A stretch of 60,557 bases of DNA from Bacteroidota bacterium (GCA_016213435.1 JACRAL010000007.1:1-60557); one strand, 5' to 3'. Shown: positions 43,780 to 52,764, counted from the first letter of the stretch. Numbers and translations: made by a program. The notes: generated by a model not told the origin, from the letters alone.

Positions 43780-44889
43780 ATGAAAGAAAATAATTTAAGT
43801 ATTGGCAAAAGGGCATTCCCATCTGTTTCGATTGTAATGCCTGTAGATAAAAAATATCCTCATTTTAAGGATGATAAAGAGAAGATGAAATCATTATTGA
43901 AGAAAACAGAAGAAACTCTGCTGAAAGATTTCCCATTTACAAAAACAAAAAACCTAATAGATGACATGTACCGCCTTGCAGAAGGAATTGATTACAGAAA
44001 TCTATCCGATGGAATTGGATTGTACGTTTCACCCTTCCGAGAGAAGGTGTTTCACTTTCCTTTTCCAGTGAAAGAAAAAGTAATTATTGACAGATCATTT
44101 GAGATGCGCGATCTTATTCAAGCGGTGAAGAATAATTTCAATTATGCAGTTATTACTATCAGCGGGAAAAAAGTCCGGATACTGAATGGGTATGATAACA
44201 CACTTACAGAAGATAAAAATCATGAAATGCCATTCAATATGGATGATGTTGGCGGAAAAGGACGTTCAAGAATCGGCTCATTCACTTCTTTTTCCAGTTC
44301 TAAAAATGTAAGTGACCAAAAAGCATACGGAGAAAATAAAATGGAACAATTTCTAATGGAAATTGACCGCGTTATTACTGCAGACAAATTTTTAAAAAAT
44401 ATTCCACTTGCAATTTTCGCTTCCGAAAGAATCATAGGACATTTTAAGAACATTACAAAAAACAAGAAACATATTTTAGGATACGTTCGGGGAAACTTTG
44501 ACATGGCAAACGCAAATGATATCTATTCTAAAGTTTCAAAACTCATAAAAAAAAGACAGATGGGAATTCAAAACTCTTCTATGGAAAAATTAGAGGATGA
44601 ATTAAGTAAGAAAAAAGCAATATCAGGTATTCGTGATGTCTGGAAATCAGCATACAACAAAGCAGGAAGGTTGCTTTTAGTTGAAAAAGATTTTTCATGC
44701 CCCGCAAAAACTGTGGACAGAGGTGACGAACTCGTCTTGGTTAACCTTGACAAAACAGATATTCATTATATGCAGGATGCAGTGGACGATGTGATTGAAC
44801 TCGTTTTGAAATTTTGTGGTGATGTGGTTTTTGTTGAAAATGGTAAGCTTGACGACCATGGAAAAATTGCACTAATAACATATTTCTAA
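43780..44889 (+). CDS. Bacterial eRF1-like (baeRF-type) protein
   Basis: A 369-residue soluble protein. The layout fits the bacterial archaeo-eukaryotic release-factor family: an N-terminal domain with SIVMPVDKKYP and DGIGLYVSPF..VFHFPFPV, a middle domain, and a C-terminal eL30-like domain ending GDVVFVENGKLDDHGKIALI. Family members are suspected to act on stalled or hibernating ribosomes. Its promoter carries the FNR-like box, and an HPF gene in the same island has the same promoter type, which supports a role in translational dormancy. The assignment is by pattern and may be one of several baeRF subfamilies. Confidence 0.75.
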   Translation: MKENNLSIGKRAFPSVSIVMPVDKKYPHFKDDKEKMKSLLKKTEETLLKDFPFTKTKNLIDDMYRLAEGIDYRNLSDGIGLYVSPFREKVFHFPFPVKEKVIIDRSFEMRDLIQAVKNNFNYAVITISGKKVRILNGYDNTLTEDKNHEMPFNMDDVGGKGRSRIGSFTSFSSSKNVSDQKAYGENKMEQFLMEIDRVITADKFLKNIPLAIFASERIIGHFKNITKNKKHILGYVRGNFDMANANDIYSKVSKLIKKRQMGIQNSSMEKLEDELSKKKAISGIRDVWKSAYNKAGRLLLVEKDFSCPAKTVDRGDELVLVNLDKTDIHYMQDAVDDVIELVLKFCGDVVFVENGKLDDHGKIALITYF

Positions 44890-44913
44890 AATTAACGAAC
44901 TAGAAAAACTTTA

Positions 44914-45972
44914 TTAATTTTTCATCTTTGAAAGTTTTTCGGGATCAATGATGGCAATGGTGCTGTTCTTGATGTCCACTAAATTTTCTTCCTTGAAATC
45001 CGTGAGCGTTCGGGTAACAGTTTCGGTAGCAGTTCCGATCATACTTGCCAAATCTTCGCGCGGAATCGCCATGCTGAATATTTCATTCTCATTCTTATAT
45101 CGTTCGCTGAATGTCATGAGAGCTTCCGCTAAGCGTTTGCGCACAGAATTATATGCGAGTTTAATAAGTCGTTCCTCTTTTTCAGCAACAGAATCCGACA
45201 AAATCTTAATAAATTTTGTTGCCACATCTCGGTTATGAAATAGTAAAGCAAAAAAATCTTCTTTTGGTATCAATACTACTTCTGTACTTTCCAATGCCAT
45301 AGCGGAATCAGCATAGGTTGTATCTTCAAGCAAAGAAGTATAGCCAAAAAAATCTCCTTCTTTGTAAAGCCCTGTTACATATTCTTTAGCATCCGCATTT
45401 GATTTATAGGTTTTAACCTTCCCCTTATTAATAAAAAAAACTCCTTTGGGATGATTTCCTTCTATATAAATACTTTCTCTTTTTAGATATTTCTTTGGCT
45501 TACATTCGGCTGATACCTTTTTGAGCTCATCCATTCCTTTTGCATGACCAATAAATTCAGACAGCCCTTCTATGGTTTTTGTAAATTCGATTTTCAGAAT
45601 TTCACTTTTTTTCAGACGGGTTTCAATCACATTAAGAAGTTCAGTATCATCAAATGGCTTTGTAAGATAATCATCGGCTCCCATTGTCATGCCTTTCCGA
45701 AAGTCGCTTTTTTCAGATTTCGCTGTAAGAAAAACGAATGGAATACTTGAAGTATCAGGGTTTTTACCCAGTATTCGAAGAACTGCATACCCATCTAACT
45801 CAGGCATCATAATATCACATATGATAAGATCTGGTTTTTGTATTTGAACCTGACGAATGCCTTCTTTTCCATTAGGGGTTGTGCGTACCTTATAATTTGC
45901 AAGTTCAAGAATCTCAGCGGTGTTTTCACGCACCTCTTTATTATCTTCTATTAACAAGATTGTTTTACTCAT
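44914..45972 (-). CDS. Response regulator with CRP/FNR effector domain, copy 2
   Basis: A 352-residue paralog of the 37808 protein. I chose the ATG at 45972 (MSKTILLIEDNKEVREN); the upstream extension is poor. The receiver has D53, and the beta roll (GDFFGYTSLLEDTTYADSAM) lacks cAMP-binding residues and Fe-S cysteines. The HTH recognition helix reads E317-T-V-T320-R321, matching FNR's E-x-x-S-R apart from a Ser-to-Thr change, as expected for TTGAT-type half sites. It is downstream of two kinases on the same strand and has an FNR-like box in front. Best candidate for master regulator of the island. Confidence 0.93.
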   Translation of the reverse strand: MSKTILLIEDNKEVRENTAEILELANYKVRTTPNGKEGIRQVQIQKPDLIICDIMMPELDGYAVLRILGKNPDTSSIPFVFLTAKSEKSDFRKGMTMGADDYLTKPFDDTELLNVIETRLKKSEILKIEFTKTIEGLSEFIGHAKGMDELKKVSAECKPKKYLKRESIYIEGNHPKGVFFINKGKVKTYKSNADAKEYVTGLYKEGDFFGYTSLLEDTTYADSAMALESTEVVLIPKEDFFALLFHNRDVATKFIKILSDSVAEKEERLIKLAYNSVRKRLAEALMTFSERYKNENEIFSMAIPREDLASMIGTATETVTRTLTDFKEENLVDIKNSTIAIIDPEKLSKMKN

Positions 45973-46019
45973 AGTAAAATAGTTTATTTTAAAATTACAT
46001 CCGAAAATAAAAATCATAA

Positions 46020-46033
46020 CTGATTTCAATCAG
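46020..46033 (-). promoter_or_regulatory. FNR-like box before the receiver-CRP gene, no matching -7 seen
   Basis: CTGATTTCAATCAG is a perfect palindrome 48 bp upstream of the ATG at 45972, overlapping the end of the kinase gene. I find no TAnnTTTG at the 55-bp distance, so it could mark autoregulation of another type, or repression. Confidence 0.45.
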
Positions 46034-47271
46034 TCGGGAAGATGATTGTTATCAGAACAGCAATCTTTCTTTCTTAAAGGAAGACTAACAGTAAAGGTTG
46101 CCCCTTCATTTACTGCGCTTATAAAAGAAATTTTTCCTTCCATCAAGTCAACATATTTTTTTACAATATTTAATCCAAGTCCTGTACCCTGTATGTTGGT
46201 TGAATTTTTTGCCCTAAAGAATCGCTCAAATAAATGTTTCTGATCCTCTTCCGGAATTCCTATCCCCCTGTCAATTATATTTATCAGAAGTAATTTTTCA
46301 GAAATAGCTGTTTTAAATTCAATATTTTTTCCTGCAGGAGAATATTTAATAGCATTAGAAAGAAGATTAATCACAATGTTTTTCAGAAGCTGCTTGTCAA
46401 GCACTACTGAAACATTTTCTGTATTGTGAGAAAGAATAATCTGTTGATTCTCCTTTGTGATGTTTTTTAGCTCATTCACAATAGTTTTAGAAAATGAAAC
46501 AATTTCAAACTCTTCCGGATTATTTCTCACCAACCCTTCTTCTAATTTTCCGATCGAGAGAAAATCATTCAATATTTCGGTGAGATTAGCAATGGCAGAT
46601 TTTATTCTATTAATATGTTTCAGGCGTTTATCTGAATCATATTCTCTGTCATAGTGTGCAACCAAAGAGATTGAAGATAAAATAGTTGCAAGGGGTGTTC
46701 GGAACTCGTGCGAAGCGGTGGTGACAAAACGAGATTTTAATTCATTCAATTCCCTTTCCCTTGAAAGCGTTTTTTGTAAGTGCTGCTGTGAATTTGCCAA
46801 TTCATGTATAGCAGTGGCAAGCGCTTCGGTTCTCCGCTCGACTCTTTTTTCCAACTCAATATTTAATTCCCTGATCTGCTTAAGTATTTTTGCATGGGCA
46901 ATGCAATATCGTATGGAGCGGTCAAGGAGTTCAGGAGTAAGCTCCCCTTTTACAAGATAATCTGCAGCGCCTGCCTTCTCCGATTCTTCATCTATTTGAG
47001 AATCTTTCACTCCCGTGAGAACAATCAAAGGTGTATCAATCCCTTCTGCAATAGCTTCTCTAATTAGTTCCAGCCCTACCGAGTTGCCGAGACGATAATC
47101 GATGAGATACACGTCATGTTCATTCTTAAAAATTTGTTTTTTTCCTTCATCATAATTAGAACTCCAATCCAAATGATATCTCTTGTTCTGAATTTGACTG
47201 ATTACATCTCTTGTAAGAAGGAAATCTTCTTCGTCATCATCAATCAGTAATATTTTTGAATCTTTATACAT
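46030..47271 (-). CDS. Hybrid sensor: receiver followed by histidine kinase
   Basis: A 413-residue soluble protein. The N-terminal receiver (about 1-125) has IDDDEEDF and phospho-acceptor YLIDYRLG. A coiled-coil linker (IRELNIELEKRVERRTEAL) leads to a HisKA domain with the histidine in TTASHEFRTPLA and a HATPase domain with N-box LLSNAIKYS, GIGIPEEDQ and GTGLGL. Proteins built this way work inside phosphorelays. It lies 34 bp after the PAS kinase gene and 57 bp before the receiver-CRP gene, which suggests the relay PAS kinase, hybrid kinase, CRP-type regulator. Confidence 0.92.
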   Translation of the reverse strand: MYKDSKILLIDDDEEDFLLTRDVISQIQNKRYHLDWSSNYDEGKKQIFKNEHDVYLIDYRLGNSVGLELIREAIAEGIDTPLIVLTGVKDSQIDEESEKAGAADYLVKGELTPELLDRSIRYCIAHAKILKQIRELNIELEKRVERRTEALATAIHELANSQQHLQKTLSRERELNELKSRFVTTASHEFRTPLATILSSISLVAHYDREYDSDKRLKHINRIKSAIANLTEILNDFLSIGKLEEGLVRNNPEEFEIVSFSKTIVNELKNITKENQQIILSHNTENVSVVLDKQLLKNIVINLLSNAIKYSPAGKNIEFKTAISEKLLLINIIDRGIGIPEEDQKHLFERFFRAKNSTNIQGTGLGLNIVKKYVDLMEGKISFISAVNEGATFTVSLPLRKKDCCSDNNHLPD

Positions 47272-47305
47272 GCATAAAATTCAATAAGTGAAAGGAAATT
47301 TTAAT

Positions 47306-49147
47306 TTAATTCTCATTTTTCATGGTTTCCTGAATATTCATTAAAGTTAATTGTTTAGCCGGTAAGCTCACAATGAAAGTTGTTCCTTTCCCAAGTTGAC
47401 TTTGTGCTGTGATCTCTCCACCATGCCGCTGCGCGATTTTTTTGCATACAGCAAGCCCTATTCCTGATCCTTCGTATTTATAACCTCCAAGGCGTTCAAA
47501 AATGTTAAAAATATTTTCGAAGTATTTCTCCTCAAAACCAATCCCATTGTCTTCAAAGAAAAGTTGTATTGTATTATTGTCGGTCGTTTTGCTGAAGATG
47601 CGAATATATGTCGCAACATTCTCTCTGCTGAATTTGCAGGAATTAGAAATAAGATTTTGGAAAAGCTGATGCATTTGGGTGGCATCTGCATCAATGAAGG
47701 GAAGTTTGTCTATTTCTATTTTAGCATTGTGTTTTTCTATAGTTACTTCCATGTCAGACAGCACCTCCGAAAGTATTTTGTTCAAATCAACTTTTGCAAA
47801 TGGATGAGCTTTTGTTGTAATGCGTGAAAAAGCAAGCAGGTCATTAATGAGGTTTTGCATGCGCAAGGCAGCATTGTTCATTCTTTCAACGTAATTTTTT
47901 CCCTCCGCACTTAATTTTTCAACTTCTTTGATTTTCAGCCGTTTTCCAAAGGATCTTATTTTCCTCAAAGGTTCCTGCAAGTCATGAGAAGCAACATAAG
48001 CAAACTGTTCTAACTCTTTATTGGAAGATTCCAGCGCAATCGAATATTGAACAAGCTCGCGGCTGGCTTTGCGAATAACTTCTTCCTGCTTTCTTTTCTC
48101 GGTTATATCTTCTCCAGAACTTAAAGTTGAGACAATATTTTCTGCTTCATCATAAACAAAAGAATTTTTCCAGGATATCAATCGATGGGTTCCTTCTTTT
48201 GTGATGATAGTACTTTCATAGAAACTTACAATTTTGTGTTCTCCAGGCATCATTTCTTTAAAAAATAATTTAGCCGCATCTCTTCCCTCCTGCGGAAGAA
48301 AGCTCTCAAACCAGTTCTTCCCTATTATCTCTTCTTCGTTATAGCCGAGCAAATAGCATCCTGCTTTATTGATATGCACTACTTTTTGATCTCTATCAAC
48401 AACAACAAAAATCACCGGTGCAATATCAAGATAGCGCTGCGTGAGTTCCTTTTCCTTCAGGAGAGCATCATCCAGTTTTTTTCTTTCCGTAATGTCAGTT
48501 AAAAAAGCAATTGCAAATTTCCCTTCCTTATCAATAAAATGGTTCAAACTGACTTCGAGAGGGAATTCACTACCGTCTTTTCTCTTTGCAAAAAATGTCA
48601 TTCCCTGTCCCATCGAGCGGGCATGCGGAGTATGAAAATATTGGTCGCGATGATAAACATGCAATTTATCATACTTGTCAGGCATTAGTTTTTCAATTTT
48701 TTCCCCGATTAGTTCGTCCTGTTTATATCCAAACATTTTTTCTGCTTTTGGGTTAAGTAAAATAATTTCTCCTTTCTGATTGGTGATAAGAATCCCTTCG
48801 GCAGCATATTGAAATATTGCGTCCATTTTTTCGCTATTTCTTTTTGCAGACTCTTCTATCTTTTTATAACGCAATACAACGAACATGGTAGTTAATACAG
48901 AAATTAATTCAAAAGAAGTAGTGGTAATTATCGAATTCCTATAAATATCTACAACAGCCAAAATACTTGTTACAATTCCGACAACATAAGTGTATTTTTT
49001 GTTGGGAATCCAAAGTGTGACCAACACTAACAATGAGTAAGGAGCTTCTCCTGAAATACCAAAAGGAATAGAAGCAAAAACAATAACAATTAGTAGAGCT
49101 GCAAAAGCAACAAATACAGTCACCTCCTTTTGGAATGTTTTGCTCAT
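47306..49147 (-). CDS. Membrane PAS sensor histidine kinase, FixL-like PAS pattern
   Basis: I chose ATG 49147 (MSKTFQKEVTVFVAF, about 613 residues), since a -7 box and FNR-like box lie just upstream within the longer frame. Three or four membrane helices (about 8-95) precede PAS1 (DAIFQYAAEGILITNQKGEI), which has HRDQYFHTPHARSMGQG and KRKDGSEFPLEVSL, a pattern shared with FixL-type oxygen-sensing PAS domains. PAS2 (EEIIGKNWFESFLP), HisKA (YVASHDLQEPLRKIRSF) and HATPase (NLISNSCKFS, GSGIGLAVCKK) follow. Heme binding is only inferred. Probably the signal input of the island. Confidence 0.9.
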   Translation of the reverse strand: MSKTFQKEVTVFVAFAALLIVIVFASIPFGISGEAPYSLLVLVTLWIPNKKYTYVVGIVTSILAVVDIYRNSIITTTSFELISVLTTMFVVLRYKKIEESAKRNSEKMDAIFQYAAEGILITNQKGEIILLNPKAEKMFGYKQDELIGEKIEKLMPDKYDKLHVYHRDQYFHTPHARSMGQGMTFFAKRKDGSEFPLEVSLNHFIDKEGKFAIAFLTDITERKKLDDALLKEKELTQRYLDIAPVIFVVVDRDQKVVHINKAGCYLLGYNEEEIIGKNWFESFLPQEGRDAAKLFFKEMMPGEHKIVSFYESTIITKEGTHRLISWKNSFVYDEAENIVSTLSSGEDITEKRKQEEVIRKASRELVQYSIALESSNKELEQFAYVASHDLQEPLRKIRSFGKRLKIKEVEKLSAEGKNYVERMNNAALRMQNLINDLLAFSRITTKAHPFAKVDLNKILSEVLSDMEVTIEKHNAKIEIDKLPFIDADATQMHQLFQNLISNSCKFSRENVATYIRIFSKTTDNNTIQLFFEDNGIGFEEKYFENIFNIFERLGGYKYEGSGIGLAVCKKIAQRHGGEITAQSQLGKGTTFIVSLPAKQLTLMNIQETMKNEN

Positions 49148-49173
49148 TAAAACGATTAAAATATGTATTTGGA

Positions 49174-49270
49174 TAAAGGTATTTTCTTTTTTCATAACAG
49201 AATAATGATATTTATCATATCGGGATTTGAAAACCGTCATTTAAAAATTATACTATTAAGGATACCTTTA
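49174..49270. promoter_or_regulatory. FNR-like box shared by divergent promoters
   Basis: The box ATGATATTTATCAT at 49205-49218 is a near-perfect palindrome. On the plus strand TACCTTTA lies at 49263-49270 (centre distance 55), facing the usp gene at 49488. On the minus strand TACCTTTA lies at 49174-49181 (centre distance 34, a class II position), facing the PAS kinase. Confidence 0.6.
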
Positions 49271-49487
49271 TCGGATAAAATAACAATACTATCATATTAG
49301 ACGAAAATCTCCATAAGAAAGAAAAGAAAGACTTATTTATTTACTTATTGAAGAATTTATCTAACAATCGTTAATTTTTCTTTGGCTATTATTCCTCGCA
49401 TATTGGGAAAAAATAGCATGAATGATATCATTTTATTAGCATGGGCAATTAAAGAATTAAAAATAAACAGTCGCTCAACCGAGACCA
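49271..49487. other. Long leader of the second usp gene
   Basis: If transcription begins after the TACCTTTA at 49263, the usp mRNA has an untranslated leader of about 210 nt. A short frame from 49420 (MNDIILLAWAIKELK) overlaps the usp start and is not convincing. Confidence 0.35.
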
Positions 49488-50360
49488 ATGAAAACAATAC
49501 TTGTTCCTGTAGATTTTTCAGAAAACTCACACATAGCTCTCAATTCAGCAGTATTGATAGCGAATAAAATGAAATGCCAGATCATTCTATTGCATGTACA
49601 TAATGCTTCACTCGTTGAATCTTATAACGAAATTGAAAATACCATGCCGGGGATCTCTCAAGAAACAGAGTGGGATTTTACAGAGAAAAAATTAGAAAAA
49701 TGGGCTAAAGAAGTAAGAAACAAAACTAAAGTTAAATGTACTTCTTTGATGGTTGAGGGAATCTCAGCTAATGAAATTCTGGAAATTGCTGAAAATAAAA
49801 AAGCTGAAATAATCATTATGGGGACAAAAAGACCAAGCGGAATAAAAAAGATTATTACAGGAAGCGTAGCAAGTCAGGTTGTTAAAAACAGTGCACTGCC
49901 AGTACTGGTTATTCCGGATAAAACTACTTTAAGAAATAAAATCCATACCACTGTTTTGGCAACTGATTATCACGATAGCGATCTGGCTGCTGCTAAGTTC
50001 TTATCATCTATCGGAAAAGCTTTTTCTTCAAAGATAATTGTTGTGCACATGAAAGATGGTGAGTGCAACGATTGCTGTGAACAAGATATGCTGGACTGGT
50101 TTGCAAGCAAAGTAAAAAAAACAGTAAAAAATCCAAACATCTATTTTCAGCTTGTAGAAAGCAAAAAAAATGTCTCTGAAGCGCTTGAAGATGTTGTAAA
50201 AAAGAATAAAGCAGATATGCTTGCTGTATCTATGAGAAAAAAAGATATAATTGAAAAATTATTTACACCGGGAATAACAATGGAGATGTTTAATCACACC
50301 CATGTTCCGCTTCTTGTTTTTCGCGCCTATGACACAGCAAATGGCAGTGAATTATTTTAA
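49488..50360 (+). CDS. Universal stress protein with two Usp domains, copy 2
   Basis: A 290-residue tandem UspA protein starting MKTILVPVDFSENSHIALNS. The first domain has the loop MGTKRPSGIKKIITGSVASQ, a G-x2-...-G-S nucleotide loop variant, and the second starts HTTVLATDYHDSDLAAAKFL. The second half holds a cysteine cluster (GECNDCCEQD) absent from the other copies, which could sense redox state or metals. Regulated by the divergent box at 49205. Confidence 0.92.
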   Translation: MKTILVPVDFSENSHIALNSAVLIANKMKCQIILLHVHNASLVESYNEIENTMPGISQETEWDFTEKKLEKWAKEVRNKTKVKCTSLMVEGISANEILEIAENKKAEIIIMGTKRPSGIKKIITGSVASQVVKNSALPVLVIPDKTTLRNKIHTTVLATDYHDSDLAAAKFLSSIGKAFSSKIIVVHMKDGECNDCCEQDMLDWFASKVKKTVKNPNIYFQLVESKKNVSEALEDVVKKNKADMLAVSMRKKDIIEKLFTPGITMEMFNHTHVPLLVFRAYDTANGSELF

Positions 50361-50362
50361 CA

Positions 50363-50537
50363 TCATTTGCGTGGCAAAGGGGGCGCTTCTGGAAGCGGCA
50401 AAGGATTTCCCTCTGGGTTTCTAACTGGAATTTCCTCGGGTTTAATTACTGGCTCTTTAGGTTTCGTAAACGGAGGTTCGGATGGTTTTTTAGGGATCTC
50501 TGGGGATTTTGGCTGATTTGTTTTTTTTATTTATCAT
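50363..50537 (-). pseudogene. Frameshifted small proline-rich protein
   Basis: On the minus strand a frame reads NQPKSPEIPKKPSEPPFTKP, then KEPVIKPEEIPVRNPEG and ends PEAPPLPRK. Every third or fourth residue is proline, as in small proline-rich proteins found beside usp genes in Bacteroidota. It lacks a start; the nearby ATG at 50537 (MINKK) is in another frame, separated by a run of eight A on the minus strand (50521-50528). A one-base change in this run would join them into a protein of about 57 residues. Confidence 0.6.
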
Positions 50538-50561
50538 AATAAAATTATTTTTTTCTTCTTA

Positions 50562-51424
50562 GAGCCTGTTTAAATTTATGTTAAGATAATTAATAAGGGC
50601 AGGTTAAAATCGATTGGATCAACCATTTTATTTGATGTTCACCAAAACCTCAAAAAAATGTACTCAACCGATTTAACCGAAACCCAGTGGCAATTTATTA
50701 AAAGTTCTTTGAATGAAAAGGAAAGAAAACGGAAGTATGATTTACGGACAATATGGAATGCGATCCACTATGTTGTAAAGACGGGTTGCCAATGGCGTTT
50801 ACTTCCAAGTAATTTTCCGAAATGGCAACTAGTTTACTACTACTATAGTAAATGGGCTTCTTTAGAGTTGTACGATTTGATATTGGAAACATTGCGCAAT
50901 AAAGTTAGAGTGAAGATGGGGCAAAAGGCAGAAGCAAGTCTTGGCATTATGGATAGCCAAAGCGTTCGTTGGGGTAATAACAGATCCCTAAATGGTATTG
51001 ATGGCAACAAAAAGATAAAGGGCATTAAACGTCATGTGATTGTAGATAAGAATGGTTTTTTAATTGCCATCATGGTATGTGTAGCCAATATACATGATAG
51101 CAAAGCGGCTCTTTTATTGATGCGGATTATTAAAGAATGCTTATCAAGTATTAAAGTAATTATTGCAGATGGAGGATATAGGGGAGAGTTAGCAGAACAG
51201 GTCAAGAAAATTTATGGTTACATAATCAATGTAGTAATGAGAACAGACAATGAATCCTCTAATTTTAAGCCCGTACATAAAAGGTGGGTGATCGAGCGAA
51301 CTTTTTCTTGGTTTGACAATGACAGAAGATTATGCAGAAATTATGAGTTATTGGCAGAATCTTCCGAAACCATGGTCAAATTATCAGCTATAAAATTATT
51401 GTTGAATAAAATTTAAACAGGCTC
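50562..51424 (+). mobile_element. IS5-family insertion sequence, complete
   Basis: An 863-bp element with 16-bp perfect inverted ends (GAGCCTGTTTAAATTT and complement) and a 3-bp target duplication TTA (50559-50561 and 51425-51427). One intact transposase gene fills it. The intact ends and duplication imply recent insertion between two usp genes. Confidence 0.92.
50658..51416 (+). CDS. IS5-family transposase
   Basis: A 252-residue DDE transposase. N-terminal domain YSTDLTETQWQFIKSSL with WNAIHYVVKTGCQWRLLP is typical of the IS5 group. Catalytic residues are the aspartates in GIMDSQSVRW and IIADGGYRG and the glutamate in WVIERTFSWFDNDRRL. The reading frame is uninterrupted and ends 8 bp before the right inverted end, so the enzyme should be active. 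The 3-bp TTA target duplication fits the IS427/IS1031-like group. Confidence 0.94.
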   Translation: MYSTDLTETQWQFIKSSLNEKERKRKYDLRTIWNAIHYVVKTGCQWRLLPSNFPKWQLVYYYYSKWASLELYDLILETLRNKVRVKMGQKAEASLGIMDSQSVRWGNNRSLNGIDGNKKIKGIKRHVIVDKNGFLIAIMVCVANIHDSKAALLLMRIIKECLSSIKVIIADGGYRGELAEQVKKIYGYIINVVMRTDNESSNFKPVHKRWVIERTFSWFDNDRRLCRNYELLAESSETMVKLSAIKLLLNKI

Positions 51425-51518
51425 TTAACGTAAGTTGAATTAAATATTCGCTCATTTACAGTTTAAGTTAATTTATTTATATCGAAAAACTACACATAAA
51501 AATACTTTCAAAAATGCA

Positions 51519-52394
51519 TTATTTTTCATGACAGTAATAATCAGGAATAGCCATCAATGTTACTTTTGTTTGATAGCTCATTCTTTTTGTAATACTGTGG
51601 TCAGGACTGAATATCTTTTCAAAAAGTGTTTTTTTCTGAGGAGACATAACAAGCAGCTCTATATCATGATCCATACAGAATCGGTTCAATCCTTCCGAGA
51701 TTTCATTACCTCTCAGCATTCTGAAAAATATTTTTGAATAGGAAATATTTTGCTTCACTTCCTTACTGAAAGTGTCAAATAATATTATCTCTAATTCTTT
51801 CAGAAGCGCAAAGTTTGAAATATGAAGAATGGTAAGATCTGAATCAAACATTTTTGCCATTTGAGAAAGAAATTTAACTACCGGCAACTCTCCTTCCCTG
51901 TAATCCGTTGCAAAAACAATATTTTTCCACTTCCGAAATAATGCACTTTGAGGAACAACTAACACGGGAACATTTGAATGATAAAGAACTTCCCATGTGT
52001 GATTACCAAATGTTCTGTTTATAAAACCCGTTTCCCCATGGGTTCCCATGACGATAAAATCAGCTTGCATTTTATCCGCCTCTTTTATAATTTCTTCTGA
52101 TGCTTTACCTTCTATTTCAATGGTATTCATTTTAAAATTATTGGCAGATTTCACAATTGAACGCATTAAATTTAAACTATGCATTTGTATTCTACTATGT
52201 TCTACTTCTATTATATCCTGAAACACCATATTATTATAATGATCAGTAATATCTCCTGCCAAATAGGGTGCGTATACATGAAGCATTGTTAATTCAGAAT
52301 TAGTAAATTCTGAAAAACGAACCGCATAATATTCTGCGCTCTGTACCGACTGTGAATAATCAGTAGCTAATAATATTTTAAAAACAGTTTTCAT
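51519..52394 (-). CDS. Universal stress protein with two Usp domains, copy 3
   Basis: A 291-residue tandem UspA protein starting MKTVFKILLATDYSQSVQSA. The first domain has the nucleotide loop MGTHGETGFINRTFGNHTW, and the second starts WKNIVFATDYREGELPVVKF. The three Usp copies share layout but differ clearly, so they are not recent duplicates. It has its own FNR-like promoter on the minus strand (52416-52481). Confidence 0.92.
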   Translation of the reverse strand: MKTVFKILLATDYSQSVQSAEYYAVRFSEFTNSELTMLHVYAPYLAGDITDHYNNMVFQDIIEVEHSRIQMHSLNLMRSIVKSANNFKMNTIEIEGKASEEIIKEADKMQADFIVMGTHGETGFINRTFGNHTWEVLYHSNVPVLVVPQSALFRKWKNIVFATDYREGELPVVKFLSQMAKMFDSDLTILHISNFALLKELEIILFDTFSKEVKQNISYSKIFFRMLRGNEISEGLNRFCMDHDIELLVMSPQKKTLFEKIFSPDHSITKRMSYQTKVTLMAIPDYYCHEK

Positions 52395-52415
52395 AGTTTC
52401 ATAACTAACTCATGA

Positions 52416-52481
52416 CAAGAATAAATCAATTCTTCTGCAGCACCGATGATATGAATCTGATAAATAAGTGATTGTTATCAA
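52416..52481 (-). promoter_or_regulatory. FNR-like box plus -7 element for usp copy 3
   Basis: Minus-strand promoter: box GTGATTGTTATCAA (plus-strand reading) at 52468-52481; -7 TATTCTTG at 52416-52423; centre distance 55 bp. The ATG follows at 52394. Confidence 0.68.
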
Positions 52482-52647
52482 AATATTATTGAAGAGAGGG
52501 AATGATTTTACTAAACTGCTGATAAACTCTCTTTATTAATAGAAATCATAATTACCAGAATATCAATACTTATAACAACTGCAAAAAACACATGATTTGT
52601 TTCCTTTTTTAACATTATTCATATTTACAAAAAAAACAAATAACTTT

Positions 52648-52722
52648 TTACGATATTCCTAATCTGGCAAAAGAAGATTGAAAAGTATTAGGTAAACCTT
52701 CGTTCGAATAACTCTTTCTCAT
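52648..52722 (-). CDS. Possible 24-residue peptide behind an FNR-like promoter
   Basis: A tiny frame (MRKSYSNEGLPNTFQSSFAR, then LGIS). It is the first good ATG after a perfect TACATTTG at 52765-52772. It may instead be a leader or a small RNA. No homolog recognised. Confidence 0.3.
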   Translation of the reverse strand: MRKSYSNEGLPNTFQSSFARLGIS

Positions 52723-52764
52723 TTCATTTCATGTTTTTTTAAGGAAGAGTTTTTTATTCAAGCA

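Noticed and set aside
49420-49567. Small ORF overlapping the start of usp copy 2
   Set aside because: It overlaps the usp start in another frame and loses protein-like composition after about 15 codons.
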